64,000 bases of DNA from Pholis gunnellus (Eukaryota; Chordata; Actinopteri; Perciformes; Pholidae). The notes under the pieces are model-generated. The model saw only the letters and a program-made list of their open reading frames with translations. It did no database searches and had not been told where the DNA came from. The stretch covers positions 4,778,583-4,842,582 of the forward strand of contig OU342824.1 of the NCBI GenBank assembly GCA_910591455.2, written 5' to 3'. Of the stretch, positions 21,669 to 33,894 are shown piece after piece (the first letter of the stretch is position 1; every line of letters begins with the position of its first letter). The position numbers and the translations under genes were made by a program.

Positions 21669-22979
21669 TTAGTTAATGTTAGTTCCTCTTAGGCTCTGTT
21701 AGGCACTGTTAGGCAATCTTAGTTCCTCTTAGGCACTTGTATGCACTGTTAGGCACTGTTAGTTCCCATTGGGCTCTGTTAGGCACTGTTAGTTCCTCTT
21801 GGGCTCTTTTAGGCACTGTTAGGCACTCTTAGTTCCTCTTAGGAACTCGTATGCACTGTTAGGCACTTTTAGTTCCCCTTGGGCACTGTTAGGCACTGTT
21901 AGTTGCTCTTATGCACTCTTAGGCTCTGTTAGGAACTGTTAGTTCCTCTTGGGCTCTGTTAGGCACTGTTAGTTCCTCTTGGGCTCTGTTAGGCACTCTT
22001 AGTTCCTCTTAGGAACTTGTATGCAATGTTAGGCACTGTTAGTTCCCCTTGGGCACTGTTGGGCACTGTTAGTTCCTCTTGGGCTCCGTTAGGCACTGTT
22101 AGTTCCTTTTAGGAACTCGTATGCACTGTTAGGCACTGTTAGTTCCCCTTGGGAACTGTTAGGCACTGTTAGTTCCTCTTGGGCTCTGTTAGGCACTGTT
22201 AGGCACTCTTAGTTCCTCTTAAGTACTTGTATGCACTGTTAGGCACTGTTAGTTCCCCTTGGGCTCTGTTAGGCACTGTTAGTTCCTCTTGGGCTCTGTT
22301 AGGCACTGTTAGGCACTCTTAGTTCCTCTTAGGAACTCGTATGCACTGTTAGGCACTGTTAGTTCCCCTTGGGCACTGTTAGGCACTGTTAGTTCCTCTT
22401 GGGCTCTGTTAGGCACTGTTAGGCACTCTTAGTTCCTCTTAGGAACTCGTATGCACTGTTAGGCACTGTTAGTTCCCCTTGGGCACTGTTAGGCACTGTT
22501 AGTTCCTCTTGGGCTCTGTTAGGCACTCTTAGTTCCTCTTAGGAACTCGTATGCACTGTTAGGCACTGTTAGTTCCCCTTGGGCACTGTTAGGCAATCTT
22601 AGTTCCTCTTAGGTACTCGTATGCACTGTTAGGCACTCTTAGATCCTCTTAGGCTCTGTTAGGCACTGTTAGTTCCTCTTGGGCACTGTTAGGCACTGTC
22701 AGACACTATTAGGCTATGTTAGGCACTGTTAGGCAATCTTAGTTCCTCTTAGGCACTTGTATGCACTGTTAGGCACTGTTAGTTCCCCTTGGGCTCTGTT
22801 AGGCACTGTTAGTTCCTCTTGGGCTCTGTTAGGCACTGTTAGGCACTCTTAGTTCCTCTTAGGAACTCGTATGCACTGTTAGGCACTGTTAGTTCCCCTT
22901 GGGCACTGTTAGGCACTGTTATTTGCTCGTATGCACTCTTAGGCTCTGTTAGGCACTGTTAGTTCCTCTTAGTCACTCT
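21669..22979. repeat. 10-bp satellite array, block 9 (1311 bp)
   Basis: The first part resembles block 8; the later part returns to standard 110-bp units and the TCAGACACTA-type variant (about 22699). The border is an A-type form with changes (ttatttgctc gtatgcactc, then ttagtcactc). Confidence 0.97.
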
Positions 22980-23610
22980 GACCAATTACACTGCACATTA
23001 ATGCTGAGCTGCACGTTAATGTTGACAACTTCACAGAGTAGTAACGCTACTGCAGATGTAAAAAAACAAAAGCAGTTCACTTACCAAGTCCGTTTCTCCT
23101 CCAATTTCAGCCATTGAGTGTTAAAAAAACAAAGCTAGGTAAAAAAAAATTGAATCTGAACCAAGATAAACGATAAAAATGTAGCCCACTGACCAATCAC
23201 GTTAATGCTGAGCTGCACGTTAATGCTGACATACTTGCCTAGTCCACCCAGGGGCGTGGAGGTCCTCTTTGTCTGCGAATGGTGGGTCTGAGTGTGGGTG
23301 GCGTTGTCAAAAACCAATACCCTAAAAATGGGTATATGCTCTGTGAAGCCACTGTCATTTATGATATCAAAGGCAACATTCCGTGATGTCACTGATGATG
23401 TCATTAATAATATCCAAGACAACATTCCGTTATGTCACTGATGATGTAATTTACAATATCAAAGTCAACATTCCGTGATGTCACAATGACGATGTCCACC
23501 TCTTATAAACAGACTATATATATATATATAAATAAATAAAACTATTTGAAACCGAAAGATATGAGACCTCAAATATCTAAATATATATGAAAGTGAAAAA
23601 TTAAAAATAA
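22980..23610 (+). repeat. Satellite module 9, truncated (array terminus)
   Basis: Type A at both diagnostic bases, with ctccAAtttcag instead of ctcctctttcag. Promoter-like block at 23375-23509 and a short (TA)n are present. The sequence follows other modules up to ttaaaaataa (23610), then departs. The LINE fragment and 3' tail are missing, and nothing beyond 25404 resumes them. Confidence 0.92.
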
Positions 23611-25404
23611 TTAAAGCTGTGAGCAGCGATGAACGGGCCCTCGCCTCCCCCGCCGCGTCGGGGTGCCGGTGGGTTCCGGCCAGGGCGGGCGAGAACTTCC
23701 GCGACCGTCGGACGGCGCGTCCGCGAGTGAGACGTTTCTACTCCTGCTAGAAATTATGCTTTGCAAATAGTCCAATGCTTCCTGTATCCGCCGCCTGGCT
23801 CTATGGAACACGTGCAAACATGCATTATGTTGCTCTATGTCAAATGTAAACCACATTGTGTAAAAGTCATGTAAATCGGATGGTGTTTGTCAGAAAACGC
23901 AGAGTATCTTTCGCCAGCAGGTGGCGCTGTGAGTTCTAGTGAAAATTAGCTTGTAGACATCCTCAGGCCATGAGTGTTATCACGCATGTGAAGTTTGGGA
24001 CCGTTTGGAACAAGTCCAGTTGAGTTACATGAGTTTTTTGCATGGGGAATCACGTAAAGTAGCCGCCCGCTACGGCTAAGCCGTTCCGTCAAAAGTAAAG
24101 CTTTTGATAATTTTTAATCACAATGGTCTTGAGATTGTACTGAAAAAATTTGAAGTGGATCTGACAAAGTCCCTAGGAGGAGTTCGTTAAAGTATAGCGA
24201 CTAGAAATAGGCCAAAACCGATCAAAAAATGACATACAAATCAAAATGGCCGACTTCCGGTACAGTTAAGAGCATGGTCCCAAGAGCCTTATTTTTAAGT
24301 CTCTATGTCATACATGTTCTGACCAAGTTTCATACATGTACGTCAAGCGTAGCCCCGGGGCTGCTCTTTTGAACTGGCTCAGAGGAGTAAATAAAAGTAT
24401 AAAATATGACATTTGCTTTTGCCAGTAGGTGGCGCTATGAGTTATTTAATTTCTTTCAATTGATCTGCGTTCAGGCTTGAAGTGGCATCATGCACAAGAA
24501 GTTGTGTGAGGATTGAATAATGTACCTTGGAGTTATAACAACTTGATTTTTTATAAAAATGATGCAAAATGGCCGCCACTCCACGTCAAGGTTCTTCGAC
24601 GAAAACTCTAGATTTTAATAATTTTTAATCACAAAGGTCTTAAGAGCATCCTGAACAAATTTGAAGGCGATCGCATAAATTCTCTAGGAGGAGTTCGTTG
24701 AAGTACGGAGGCTGAAAAATGGAAAATGTGCCAAAAAACACAACTTTGCGGGTTTACTGTAGCGCCCCCTATTGGTTGAATGCAACAAAAATCTCAGGGT
24801 ATGTTACGGGATGCGATGTGCACATATGCTGAGAGTTTCGTGAATTTGACAAATGGTTGAGAAGTTATGTGTATTGATATTAAGCCATGCCCCTAGGAAG
24901 TTCATTGGTCCATATCTTTTCAACAAAAAGAGCCATCAAAAAGCTTTTGATAAATCTGAGTTATCTACATCCAATAATGATCCACAGCAAATTTGGTAGC
25001 AATCGGAGCCAGTGTGTAGGAGGAGTTCGCAAAGATGTGTTTTTCACTAAATTGAAAATGGCGGAAAATTTTTCCAGGGGTCATTTTTGGGCCTGAGAGG
25101 CTTTTTGTTAGAGCTAGCGGATATGGACATGTGTGTTGAATTTCAAGTCAATTGGACAAACTGGCCGAGGGGCGTCGCCGGTCCGCCTTATAGGGGGCGC
25201 TAGGGAGCCATTTTTTTACACACAAATATGCAACCTTGCGCAGCAGAGTTTCTACACCAGATGTGAAAGGTGTGCAAATTTGGTGAGTTTTCATGCATGG
25301 TAAGTGCCCCAAAAAGCTCCCTTCCCACAAAAATAATCGCGGACGCCTACAATAACAATAGGGCCTTCGCTGGCCCGACGTTGTCGGTGGCTCGGGCCCT
25401 AATG
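23611..25404. mobile_element. Non-coding teleost interspersed element, GC-rich ends
   Basis: Starts ttaaagctgtgagcagcgat followed by a GC-rich head (23628-23735) and ends near gtggctcgggccctaatga. GGGCCC occurs near both ends (23627 and 25394). The interior is A/T-rich and built of related segments: gccag(c/t)aggtggcgct(g/a)tgag at about 23915 and 24420, and taggaggagttcg at 24174, 24685 and 25017. I remember this head and tail from many fish genomes, often near genes. No transposase or RT is visible; the 69-115 aa frames show no domains. It is either a non-autonomous element or a composite of nested copies. Confidence 0.7.
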
Positions 25405-26387
25405 ACATGCCTTGCTTGCAAACCAAGTGGCGATTTATGCTACATTGTGCACATGTTTCTTCTCCTGTATGTTGCAATAATCCTGGATGGAGGCATGATT
25501 AATGCATGAACTGTGGCTGTTACAAAGGCCACCACTGTACAGTATATGCGTGTGCGGTGTAGATGTGGTTTAAGGGAGGCAGATATATATACTCTATCCC
25601 TGGCAAGCCCAGAGTTTCTTCTTAATGCCAAGACCTTACAAGCACATAAAACAAAAGATTTCATGCTCGGGCCTCAGTCGGCAGTGGGTCAGCAGGGGAA
25701 TATCAGAGGCTTTTTTAATCATTTCCTTGGGAAAAGAGAGGAGGTGAGATGGAAAGAGGATCAGGGAGGAAGCGTCGTTATTTAGTGAGGGATGTATGTG
25801 AAAGTGAGCAATGAAATACATCGGTGTGGACACAGCGGGAGAGCTCAGCGGCCCGGGCAAAGTCGGAAGCCGTGTTGGACATAGAGAAGGAGAGATGGAT
25901 CCAGACTGGTTGTGTACCTCTGTGTGCGTGTGTGTGTCTGTGTGAGTGATTCTTAAAGTCGCAACTAGACAAAAAAAAGACACTTTCTCAATGTCAGCGT
26001 CACAAGGTGCAAATATTTAACAATAATTTAAAAAATATTTTATATTTTATAGAAAATTCAGAATCGTGTTTTTCGCAGGTACACCACAGATTTCTTTCCA
26101 TTACGTAAAGCGAGATGTGAATCAAAAATGTAATCTCACTTCTTCGGCCGCTGACTTATTCCTCCAAAGTGCCTCAGTATCATATTTTAACAGGTCAAGT
26201 TACAGAAGACATTACTTTAAACTTGCATCATTTGGGAAGCTCAACAAGCTGTAAACAACACTGAGACATTAATATTTGATCAAACAGCTGCACATTCAGC
26301 AGATTTGGAGCATAACGCATTCATTTGGAGTTGTGTTTCTGTTCACTTAATCGGCATAGGTCCAATATTCACTCTTCTTGTAGCTGT
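25405..26387. other. No gene recognised
   Basis: Unique-looking DNA. It contains only an imperfect TG-rich patch (about 25920-25945) and a 21-bp A/T-rich stretch near 26030. Open frames here (for example the + strand frame at 25513-25785) show no domain and overlap frames on the other strand. Confidence 0.5.
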
Positions 26388-26740
26388 TATGGTCTCCAAC
26401 AAGCTCTTTAGCTGCTAAATGCTCCACTATGGTCACCATCTAATGTCGTTGCTAACTTTGTCGTTTGGCCATGTAGTGTACAGTGGGTTCACCAGAGCTT
26501 CTTTCACTGAACAGCTGCAAACTGGATCAATGCACTAATGAGACCTGAAAGAGAGAATCCAAACAGTCCAGTTCCAAACAAGTTGAGGGGAACTTGTTTG
26601 TTAATACAGGCAACACTTTTCATATTTTACATGGTAGTTAAATACATTGTTAATACAAAAATATTGGTCAGAGCAGCTTTAATTAATACAATTTGTAACC
26701 ACATTGGATACAGACGGAGGTAAATGTAGTGTTATGCAGC
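26388..26740. repeat. Dispersed repeat, copy a
   Basis: Shares gctgctaaatgctccactatg-type sequence (from 26411) and a gtagtgtacagtgggttc segment with 44563-44880. The spacing between the shared motifs is similar in both. I recall the same string from many fish introns. No coding capacity seen. Edges are approximate. Confidence 0.55.
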
Positions 26741-27180
26741 TGATATTAGCCCCTTATAACAGCCGAGATGCAGTCATATTAAACCAAGCTTCTAAAATGA
26801 AATAGCATTAATCGTGAACTAAGGACGTCCAGCAGTTTTATATATAATGTATGGAAGTCAAAGTTTGCATTTTTTTTACAGGAAAATGATTGTTTTGCTC
26901 CAGCAGTTTGGATCTACTTTACAATAAATCAGAGGCAGGATAAATGCATCTCTGTACCTTCTATAATGGCCACCCGCACATGCACACACACACACACATC
27001 TGAAGCACTTATTGCTATCCACAATCTCAACTACGTTCTAAGAAAAGGTCAAGCAAAAGAAATAGGAAGAATGTAAATTCACATCAGGGGTTTAGATTCA
27101 ATTGCAGATTCACAAGCGTGCACGGTTGATAAGTCAGAAAACCACACGCAAACACTGAAACACATTAAAACGTTGAGAGA
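26741..27180. other. No gene recognised; short (CA)n
   Basis: Short CA tract at about 26984-26998. Nothing else recognised. Confidence 0.5.
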
Positions 27181-27610
27181 TTAGCCACTTAAACTCCAGC
27201 GACAGTCACAGTCCAACGAGCCTATTTGGGCTCATTTGTCACCGTAGTTGCTCCCTAAAGGCCGCCACATTGTTCTCAGGCGTGTTGGGGCCACGTAAAG
27301 TTTGAATTAGACCAGGCGCCCGGCTAAAACCACTGGGGTAAAATTAGGCATGAGGGCCGGCTCTCTCTCACAGCCTCTTTTAGGGGATTAGATGACGTTT
27401 TAAGTTATTGGAGGACTGTAATGCATGATTAAAACGTCTGATAATTGTGCAAAATTGAGGTGTATTTTATTAGCCTCACCTAAAGACCTGGGTCTGGGGG
27501 AAGGGTACTCAGAAGGTTTTAGTGTCGTTTAAGAGGCTCACTAAGGGTCCAGGGTGAGATTATAATGCCTTATTTAACACTCGATCTTTGGATAGCAGGC
27601 GGTGAACTGC
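27181..27610. promoter_or_regulatory. Possible conserved non-coding element
   Basis: No simple repeats, balanced composition and dense homeobox/POU-like words (tgcatgattaaaac, gataattgtgc, attttattag). No long reading frame. This texture resembles fish conserved non-coding elements, but conservation cannot be judged from one sequence. Confidence 0.2.
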
Positions 27611-29059
27611 TAGTGAACCTTCGTGGCATTAGAACAATGTGTGTCAGCGGTGGCTAGCCATTTAGTTGCTTTTTTGTAGTTTCGGTACAGTGTTTTCTTA
27701 AGAGTAACCTCCAGGGCAGTAAAAGGGGGGGGGCTCTTTAAAAGTTAAGTCAGCCTCGGTATCAAATGACACCCACGGGTGCCCAAATTAAATGGGGACA
27801 CTTCCAGACCGTGAACCAGACTCGTATCAGGGGTCAGTGGGGATAGCGCTGCAAAGATGACAGCACTGACTGTTTTCTTCATTTTTTTTGTACGATATTC
27901 CCAAAGTAGGTTTTCATGTCAGTGTGATAAAAAGCAGTGCCAGAGACTGGAACCGGCCCCAGAGAGGTGAACTTTGCTCAGTTTGTTCCTGCTAACCATC
28001 GAAAAAAACAAAACATCTGCTGAGTAAAAATACAGCAGCAGCAGCAAAACAAGTCTTGTTGGTGGCCTGCAGTAAAAAAACAACAGGCTGGGAAAACACT
28101 TCTGTGTGCTAATTGGACCAGTAGCCGTGGTAACAGAGTGACATCATGTCATCATTAACAGGTGCCCTCATCCGGTTGGCTGTTCATGGGAAAGTTTTAA
28201 TTAAAGCGTCCCGGTCGCCCGTCCGCTCCGGCGCAGGCCAGCGATTAGTTGCTAGTAAAGGGCTGTTGTCAATGTTTACGAGGTGACAGGAGGACGGGAG
28301 GCAGGCCTGTTGTAACTCTGAGGGGTCAAAGTCGGAGGTCAAGGAGAGGGAGAGCCGGAGGGGGGGGGGGGGGCGGACCAGAGGAGAGCTCAATAAAGAA
28401 GAGGAAGTGATGCTGATCATTGCAAGTAGCGTGACTGTTGGCCTTTTTTGTTTTCTGTTTGTCAGTTAGTTATCGAGATATCTCAAACACTCTATTTGAC
28501 AAAGTTTACTGACATAGGTACAACGGATTGGTTTTTGATATGGATACTACTGAGTCATCCCTATTTTTCCCAAGATCCTATGTCCCCCGGGTCCTCGCGC
28601 TTAGAGATTGGTAAGGGATATCTTTGCAGCTCAAATTACAAAAGATCGAGGGGAAGATAGACGTTTCAAATGCGGTAAAAATCTGTTCAGTCACTGTGGA
28701 GATATCAATGTATAAAATCAAATAAACCGTCTTGCCAGCAAATTTAAGGGGCATAGGTTATTTCAACATATTGACCCAGGGAAACATGGCCTACATTGAA
28801 CATTTGACCTAGGGAGAAAGCCATGTCATATTGAGAAAATAGTGAGCTGGGAACCCTGGGAACGTAGATATGCACATGTGAGTACCACCATGTGGCTGTG
28901 TATAAACCAGGCTTATGCTCATTGTGTGTATCCTAACATGTAGAAGCAAATTTAATTCCTGTAATGTCTTGGTCCACCATGTATTTTGTCATGTACAGTA
29001 CACAAAAGGCTCTTCCCTGTCAGAGTTCCCACTTCTTTAATAAGATGATTTGTTTAGCC
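27611..29059. other. No gene recognised; homopolymer
   Basis: Contains a G run at 28360-28373. A segment at 28141-28345 holds ttttaattaaagcg, a forkhead-like tgtttac and two nuclear-receptor-like half sites (gggtca, aggtca). Individually these are weak. No exon signals with coding support. Confidence 0.4.
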
Positions 29060-29400
29060 ATGCTAGAGGCATGACTCTAGGGATGTGACTCTCATGGTCA
29101 CCAGAGGATACATCTTGCTGACATTTGTGGATTTGAGTGAAATGTCTCAACAACTATTGGATGGATCCCTTAACTTTTCATTGAGCACCATGATCGGGTC
29201 AAGATTTCTATTCTTTATAGACAAAATACCTGCAACACTAATGACTAAGTCCCATCAGCCTCAACTGTACTTTGCGTATAGTGCTAGTTTGCAAATATTA
29301 GCATGTGAGCACACCTGCTAAACATCAGGATGTTAGCATTGCCATTGCCATTAGCATTTAGCTCATAGCTAACCCCGTATGAGGCCGTAAACTCATGGTC
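29060..29400 (-). mobile_element. Teleost interspersed repeat (ctcaacaactattgg family)
   Basis: gagtgaaatgtctcaacaac (from 29133) leads into attggatggatcc, then catcagcctcaactgtactt, and a tail of repeated 'gctaac/gttagcat' words. I know this string as one of the most common percomorph interspersed repeats, usually written in the reverse direction. The strand given is relative to that convention. No coding capacity. Confidence 0.7.
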
Positions 29401-31635
29401 TTGTTTCGCCACGCTCACTACAATGTTTAATATTATTAATATAAATCTTGAATGCAAAGTAATTGCAAACGAATTAAAACAACACATGGCCACCTTAGCT
29501 CCAAGCAACCGTGTGGATTTTTGAGGTATCTACCGTATGGTGGTCATGATTCTTACTCTTTCTTAAATACATTTTTCAAAATTCCATCCAAGGTACTGTC
29601 CAAAAATCATTGCCACTGTCAACCAATCAGCATAGCACCAGGTATACAGTATTTAATGCAGATATGAATTATGGGGCAGATAAATAACACCTAAAAGTGT
29701 GCTCGTACTGACTTTTTCTACTTCGACCCATACATGTAGCTCCTGTTAGACTTGAATTCTGTTATTCAAACACTGCCACTCAAACATCCTATCCTACAGT
29801 AATGCAAAAGCATCAGGCTCACCCGAACGTTTCAACAGACAACACAACTACCTGCAGTAGAAGTTTGGGGACAGATTCAGAGGAAATGCACCGACAAGAG
29901 ATTTCTGCCACATATCTGTAGAACACCACGACTGTTCTCTGGGTTACACATCTCCCTCCTATTGTCATCATGTCTCACCCTCTTGCACCACAGTTAGTTC
30001 TGCTCGAACCGTGTTCGTGTTTTCTGGAGATGCATTTGTTTCCCTCCCAGGGTGGCTGTGTCACAGTATTAAAACAAACAAACACACAAGTATCTCACAT
30101 AAACCCTCAGAACAGATGTTTGCATCCCCTGCATGTTGAGGTGAGAGAGGACAGCAGGATAAGCTCAGAATCCACAACAACATATATTTAGAGTACAACG
30201 AGATAGAGTGCCACTAGATAGGGAGGACGGCTATCATTGGGATTTTGCCTTCTCTCTAAGAGGAGGTCCAATTCATCAGGATTGGGAGGAAAGGCAACGT
30301 TCATCATGGCCAAACCCTGGCTCAGTGCTCTGTTTGCAGGGCTGCTGGGGACTCCGTTAGACCTCCTGGCTGGCTGACTTGCAACAAACCAGTCAGCACG
30401 TTAAAAAGGGAGATCCCGTGACTAATAAAGAAAACACAGATGAATAGTCTGTCATCAATTACTGTGTTGCGTCTGCCTAATCCCTTTTGCATCAGTGTGT
30501 ATTTGTTTGGAGTTTTCGGAAACAGTGTTGCTGCAGAGGGCGGAATAATCTCTTTGGCTTCGCCTGTTCGAGAGCTTTTTCGTCCAATGAAACAGTTTTT
30601 CCCTCCGGAATTAGTCTGTTTTAATGTGCAGTCACACTTGCACTCATCAGGTCTGTTTCTTGTTTATTTCTATTGACTGTTTGCTAAGCCAAGCTGTCCT
30701 TGTATACTGTTGCGACACCTGCCAATCTTTCAATGGCGCATATTCCGTTCGCAACAATAACAGTGACAGATTTATCAATGAAGATTTGTAGGACATTTTT
30801 ATTGAAATTGGGCCTTGCCTTCGGACAGAGGTGGACAAAAGCGGGTGTCTATTTTTAACCTGTGACCATTCATTTTGGACTTTTTATTATGCAGCGGAAT
30901 TCGTGCTATGCAATACAAATGAAATCTATTAATTACCTGAGGTCCAAGGTATAAATTCAATTATCACCAGTCGATGCTCTATGTAGAAGACATGAAAATA
31001 CAAGATCAGTATTGTTCATGTATTACAGGATCATTGGATTTGTGGACTACGGTTTAGAAACCTTGAGTTCGGCATTTCGGCCTTCGCCTAAGCACAGCAG
31101 CACACTGAATAAGAAATGTTGAGGCGACCAAAATGTTCAAATGAACTGTCTGAAAACACACTGTCAAAGGGTAAAAGTTGTAAGATGAAAAAACACCAAC
31201 AACTCCATGTCCGGATAACACTGTGGTAGCAACCTGTCTATCACAAGGTAGACACATCCTAAAGCATACCTGCATTATAGTCTATTTGACTCTAAATTGA
31301 CCATAATTTACTAAATGAACAGCATGCTGTATTGAAAAAGACCTGAAACTAGTGATTGAAACCATAAACTTCAGCATTGGCTACACTTTTCGGACCCGGA
31401 GGTTGTGCCTTGGTTACACCATCTGCTACACAATGGGTGTCTCGGTCCTGAACAGGCCTTTTCTGCAGCTAGCTAATGATATGCCAACTCATGGCCTTAG
31501 ACGTGTCCTAGCGTTACCTGCCATTGGAGTCTGTGGCGTGTGGATAAATCCACAACTTGACAGAACTGCCGTGCCTATAGTTACGATTGCTAAGCACAGG
31601 TGGGCGAACAGACAGGACAACAATTTAGGCAGGCA
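29401..31635. other. No gene recognised
   Basis: Unique-looking A/T-rich DNA. Frames of 63-102 aa occur on both strands (largest on + at 31352-31660) but none has a recognisable domain or codon structure. No long microsatellite. Confidence 0.45.
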
Positions 31636-31745
31636 TGCATTCAAACTTGCAGACTATTGACAGATAAGACCCAGCTGGAGGGCTGGTGTCTTGCTCAAAG
31701 ACACTTCAGCAGGCTTTAGCCCTGCTGGTGGATACAGCAGGCTAC
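31636..31745. repeat. SINE-like repeat fragment
   Basis: Contains gtcttgctcaaagacacttc followed by agcagg, a motif very common in fish tRNA-derived repeats that end in gtggatacagcag-like sequence. A related word (tgccttgcttaagggcaac) occurs at about 62300. Edges uncertain. Confidence 0.45.
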
Positions 31746-32520
31746 TTTACAGCGGGGGTGGAAGCGTCACGAGAGGCCCTGCGCCATGCAAAATCAGCAA
31801 AACGTAATATGCCGAAGGGCTTTTGAGAGCCTCAGTGAGCAGCACACCAGTTTAAACCATCTATAGACAATGGAGCATCCACTGGGATCCACTTGGCAAC
31901 ATTTCTGACCACGGCGAGGCCGAGCAGAAAGCACATTTTCTCTCTGCGTCTTTCATTCTGCATCTCGGCTTACCTCTCGCTCTCTTTGCTGAAGTCTAGA
32001 CACAGAAAGGAACAGAGGAGGAAGAGATGCTGATGCCAAGTCATGTGCTGTCGAGAGTGTAGGTGACAGACACGAGCATGCACACACACACACACACACA
32101 CACACTCTCTGCTGGGGAGGTCTGGTCGAGCAGAAGAAACAAACAGAGGTGGATTATGACAATTAGTGGCCTGGTCCAAACTCTGGTGTTTCCAGAGCTT
32201 AGTCGATAGAACTAATTAATCAGAGCTCTGTCTAACACACACACACACACACACACAGACACACACACAGAGCTAATGAACAGAGTCATATTCAGACATG
32301 TGGGAACCATTTATACACCCACCTCCTGCTCTCTCTATGACAACAGAGAGGAACACAGCAACATTTGGAGGAAGAAAACATGCCACTAAACCCGACTGTG
32401 ATTAGCAAGCGACCTGTGGTTGTAATGGACCAGGGGCACTACGGATAAGAAGATTAATTAATGTCCAGTTGTACAAAGTCACCATTTGTGTGTAAGACAG
32501 AGCTACAGAGCTGCAATCGG
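31746..32520. repeat. Microsatellite-bearing intergenic DNA
   Basis: (CA)n at 32081-32105 and at 32234-32270 (interrupted). No gene recognised. Confidence 0.85.
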
Positions 32521-32810
32521 CGGCTTTCAGCTTGAATTGTATAAATAACGTCATTGACTAGATCAATGCCATTTTAACGACACTTCTCTTGAGCTCTAAT
32601 GCGCTCATTAATAAACACTTTCATAAGAAAATGTAAGTGGAGGTGACCGCGACTTCAACACAAGTGGATGAATGCTGCTCCTTCTCGGGGTAGAACCAAT
32701 TAATTCTGCTCCGCCTGACTTCATGATAGTTCAGCCTACTAATACAATAATCCATAATTCAAAAGCTGGAGGGAAATGACTACTGATGCATATTCAAATC
32801 ACTCATGAAG
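32521..32810. promoter_or_regulatory. Possible conserved non-coding element
   Basis: Clustered words tataaataacgtcattg, gcgctcattaataaac, accaattaattctg and gcatattcaaat, with no long ORF and no simple repeat. Suggestive of homeobox/POU-type binding. Unproven. Confidence 0.2.
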
Positions 32811-33880
32811 GAGCACACACACACACACACACGAATGCATATGCACATGATTGATTTGTTCTGCCACAGATAGAGCCTGCCAGGGAGGTTTGCGGCCCCC
32901 GTGATTGCACATACATGAACATATGAGTGTGTTGGTTATGTAAACATGGTAGCCGGGGAAACGGGAGGGTCAGCTGGTTTTGCTAACCTTTCCCTCTGCA
33001 GGCTAGAAAATAGCCCCAACCCTCGTTTTTTAATTCGAGAATAAGTGAATAGGCTATTCATATGCACGCCCGTGTTTTTCGCACAGTTCGTGATGTGGCC
33101 TTGAAATTTGCCAGTTGTTAGAACAACTCACCCAAAACAACCCCTGTCCTCATATGACCTGTATATGGCAGAGTGCATGTGGTGCAAATTTAGAGGAAAA
33201 TAGGGAGAGTGTGTTGTTCAATTTGCACCTGAAATTGAACTTTAACTTGAGTTTGATACCTCATTTTCACTTCCTCTCCATCGGTAGCTCAAGCTGCGAC
33301 TGCCGTGTCATTCCATCCGTCAGGCTCTCCTCGTATATCTCCGGCTGCACCGCTCACTTCCTCTGTTTCTGAGGTTATACCATCAGCATCACCGATCGTT
33401 CCCACAATCTCACAAGGCATGACATAACCTCCTCTCCTGGAGCGCCGTCTTTATGAATATGAGTTACAGGCGCACATTTACGTACATGAAGTCAACAGCT
33501 CTTTGAAACTGAGCAATTGCACGATGTGATGACAAAAACAGGCAGACGAGTAATAGAGATCACATGAGGGAGTGAGTGAAAACAGGCTCGTCCATCCCTC
33601 CGTCGCTCTGGTTTCTGTCTTATCTCCAAACTGTTTGGCTCCTCTTTATCGGCCCCGTTACACAGGTCTGAAGGTAGGTGGAACTCAAAACTCACATGCA
33701 TGAGTCCTATATCTTCGGTGACAGAGTAATTACGATATGAGGAAAAATTGTGAGGAATGAAGTAAAAGTACCAAAACTTAGACACAAATAACAATGTTAA
33801 CTAATAGAGTAATGTTGGGCAGTTCATATGGCCAGAAAGTGCCAATATAATGTTCAACATACTGTAAGGAGTTTAAACAG
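32811..33880. other. No gene recognised; short (CA)n
   Basis: (CA)n at about 32815-32832. Frames of 85 and 100 aa on opposite strands lack domains. Confidence 0.45.
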
Positions 33881-33894
33881 TCTCAAATAAATAC

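Noticed and set aside
1..22979. CRISPR-like array of spaced repeats
   Set aside because: There are no unique spacers: the whole block is tandem 10-mers in a vertebrate context, and no cas-like genes are present.
23611..23856. 81-aa frame in the GC-rich head of the interspersed element
   Set aside because: It arises from the GC-rich cap of a repeat that occurs widely without coding function.
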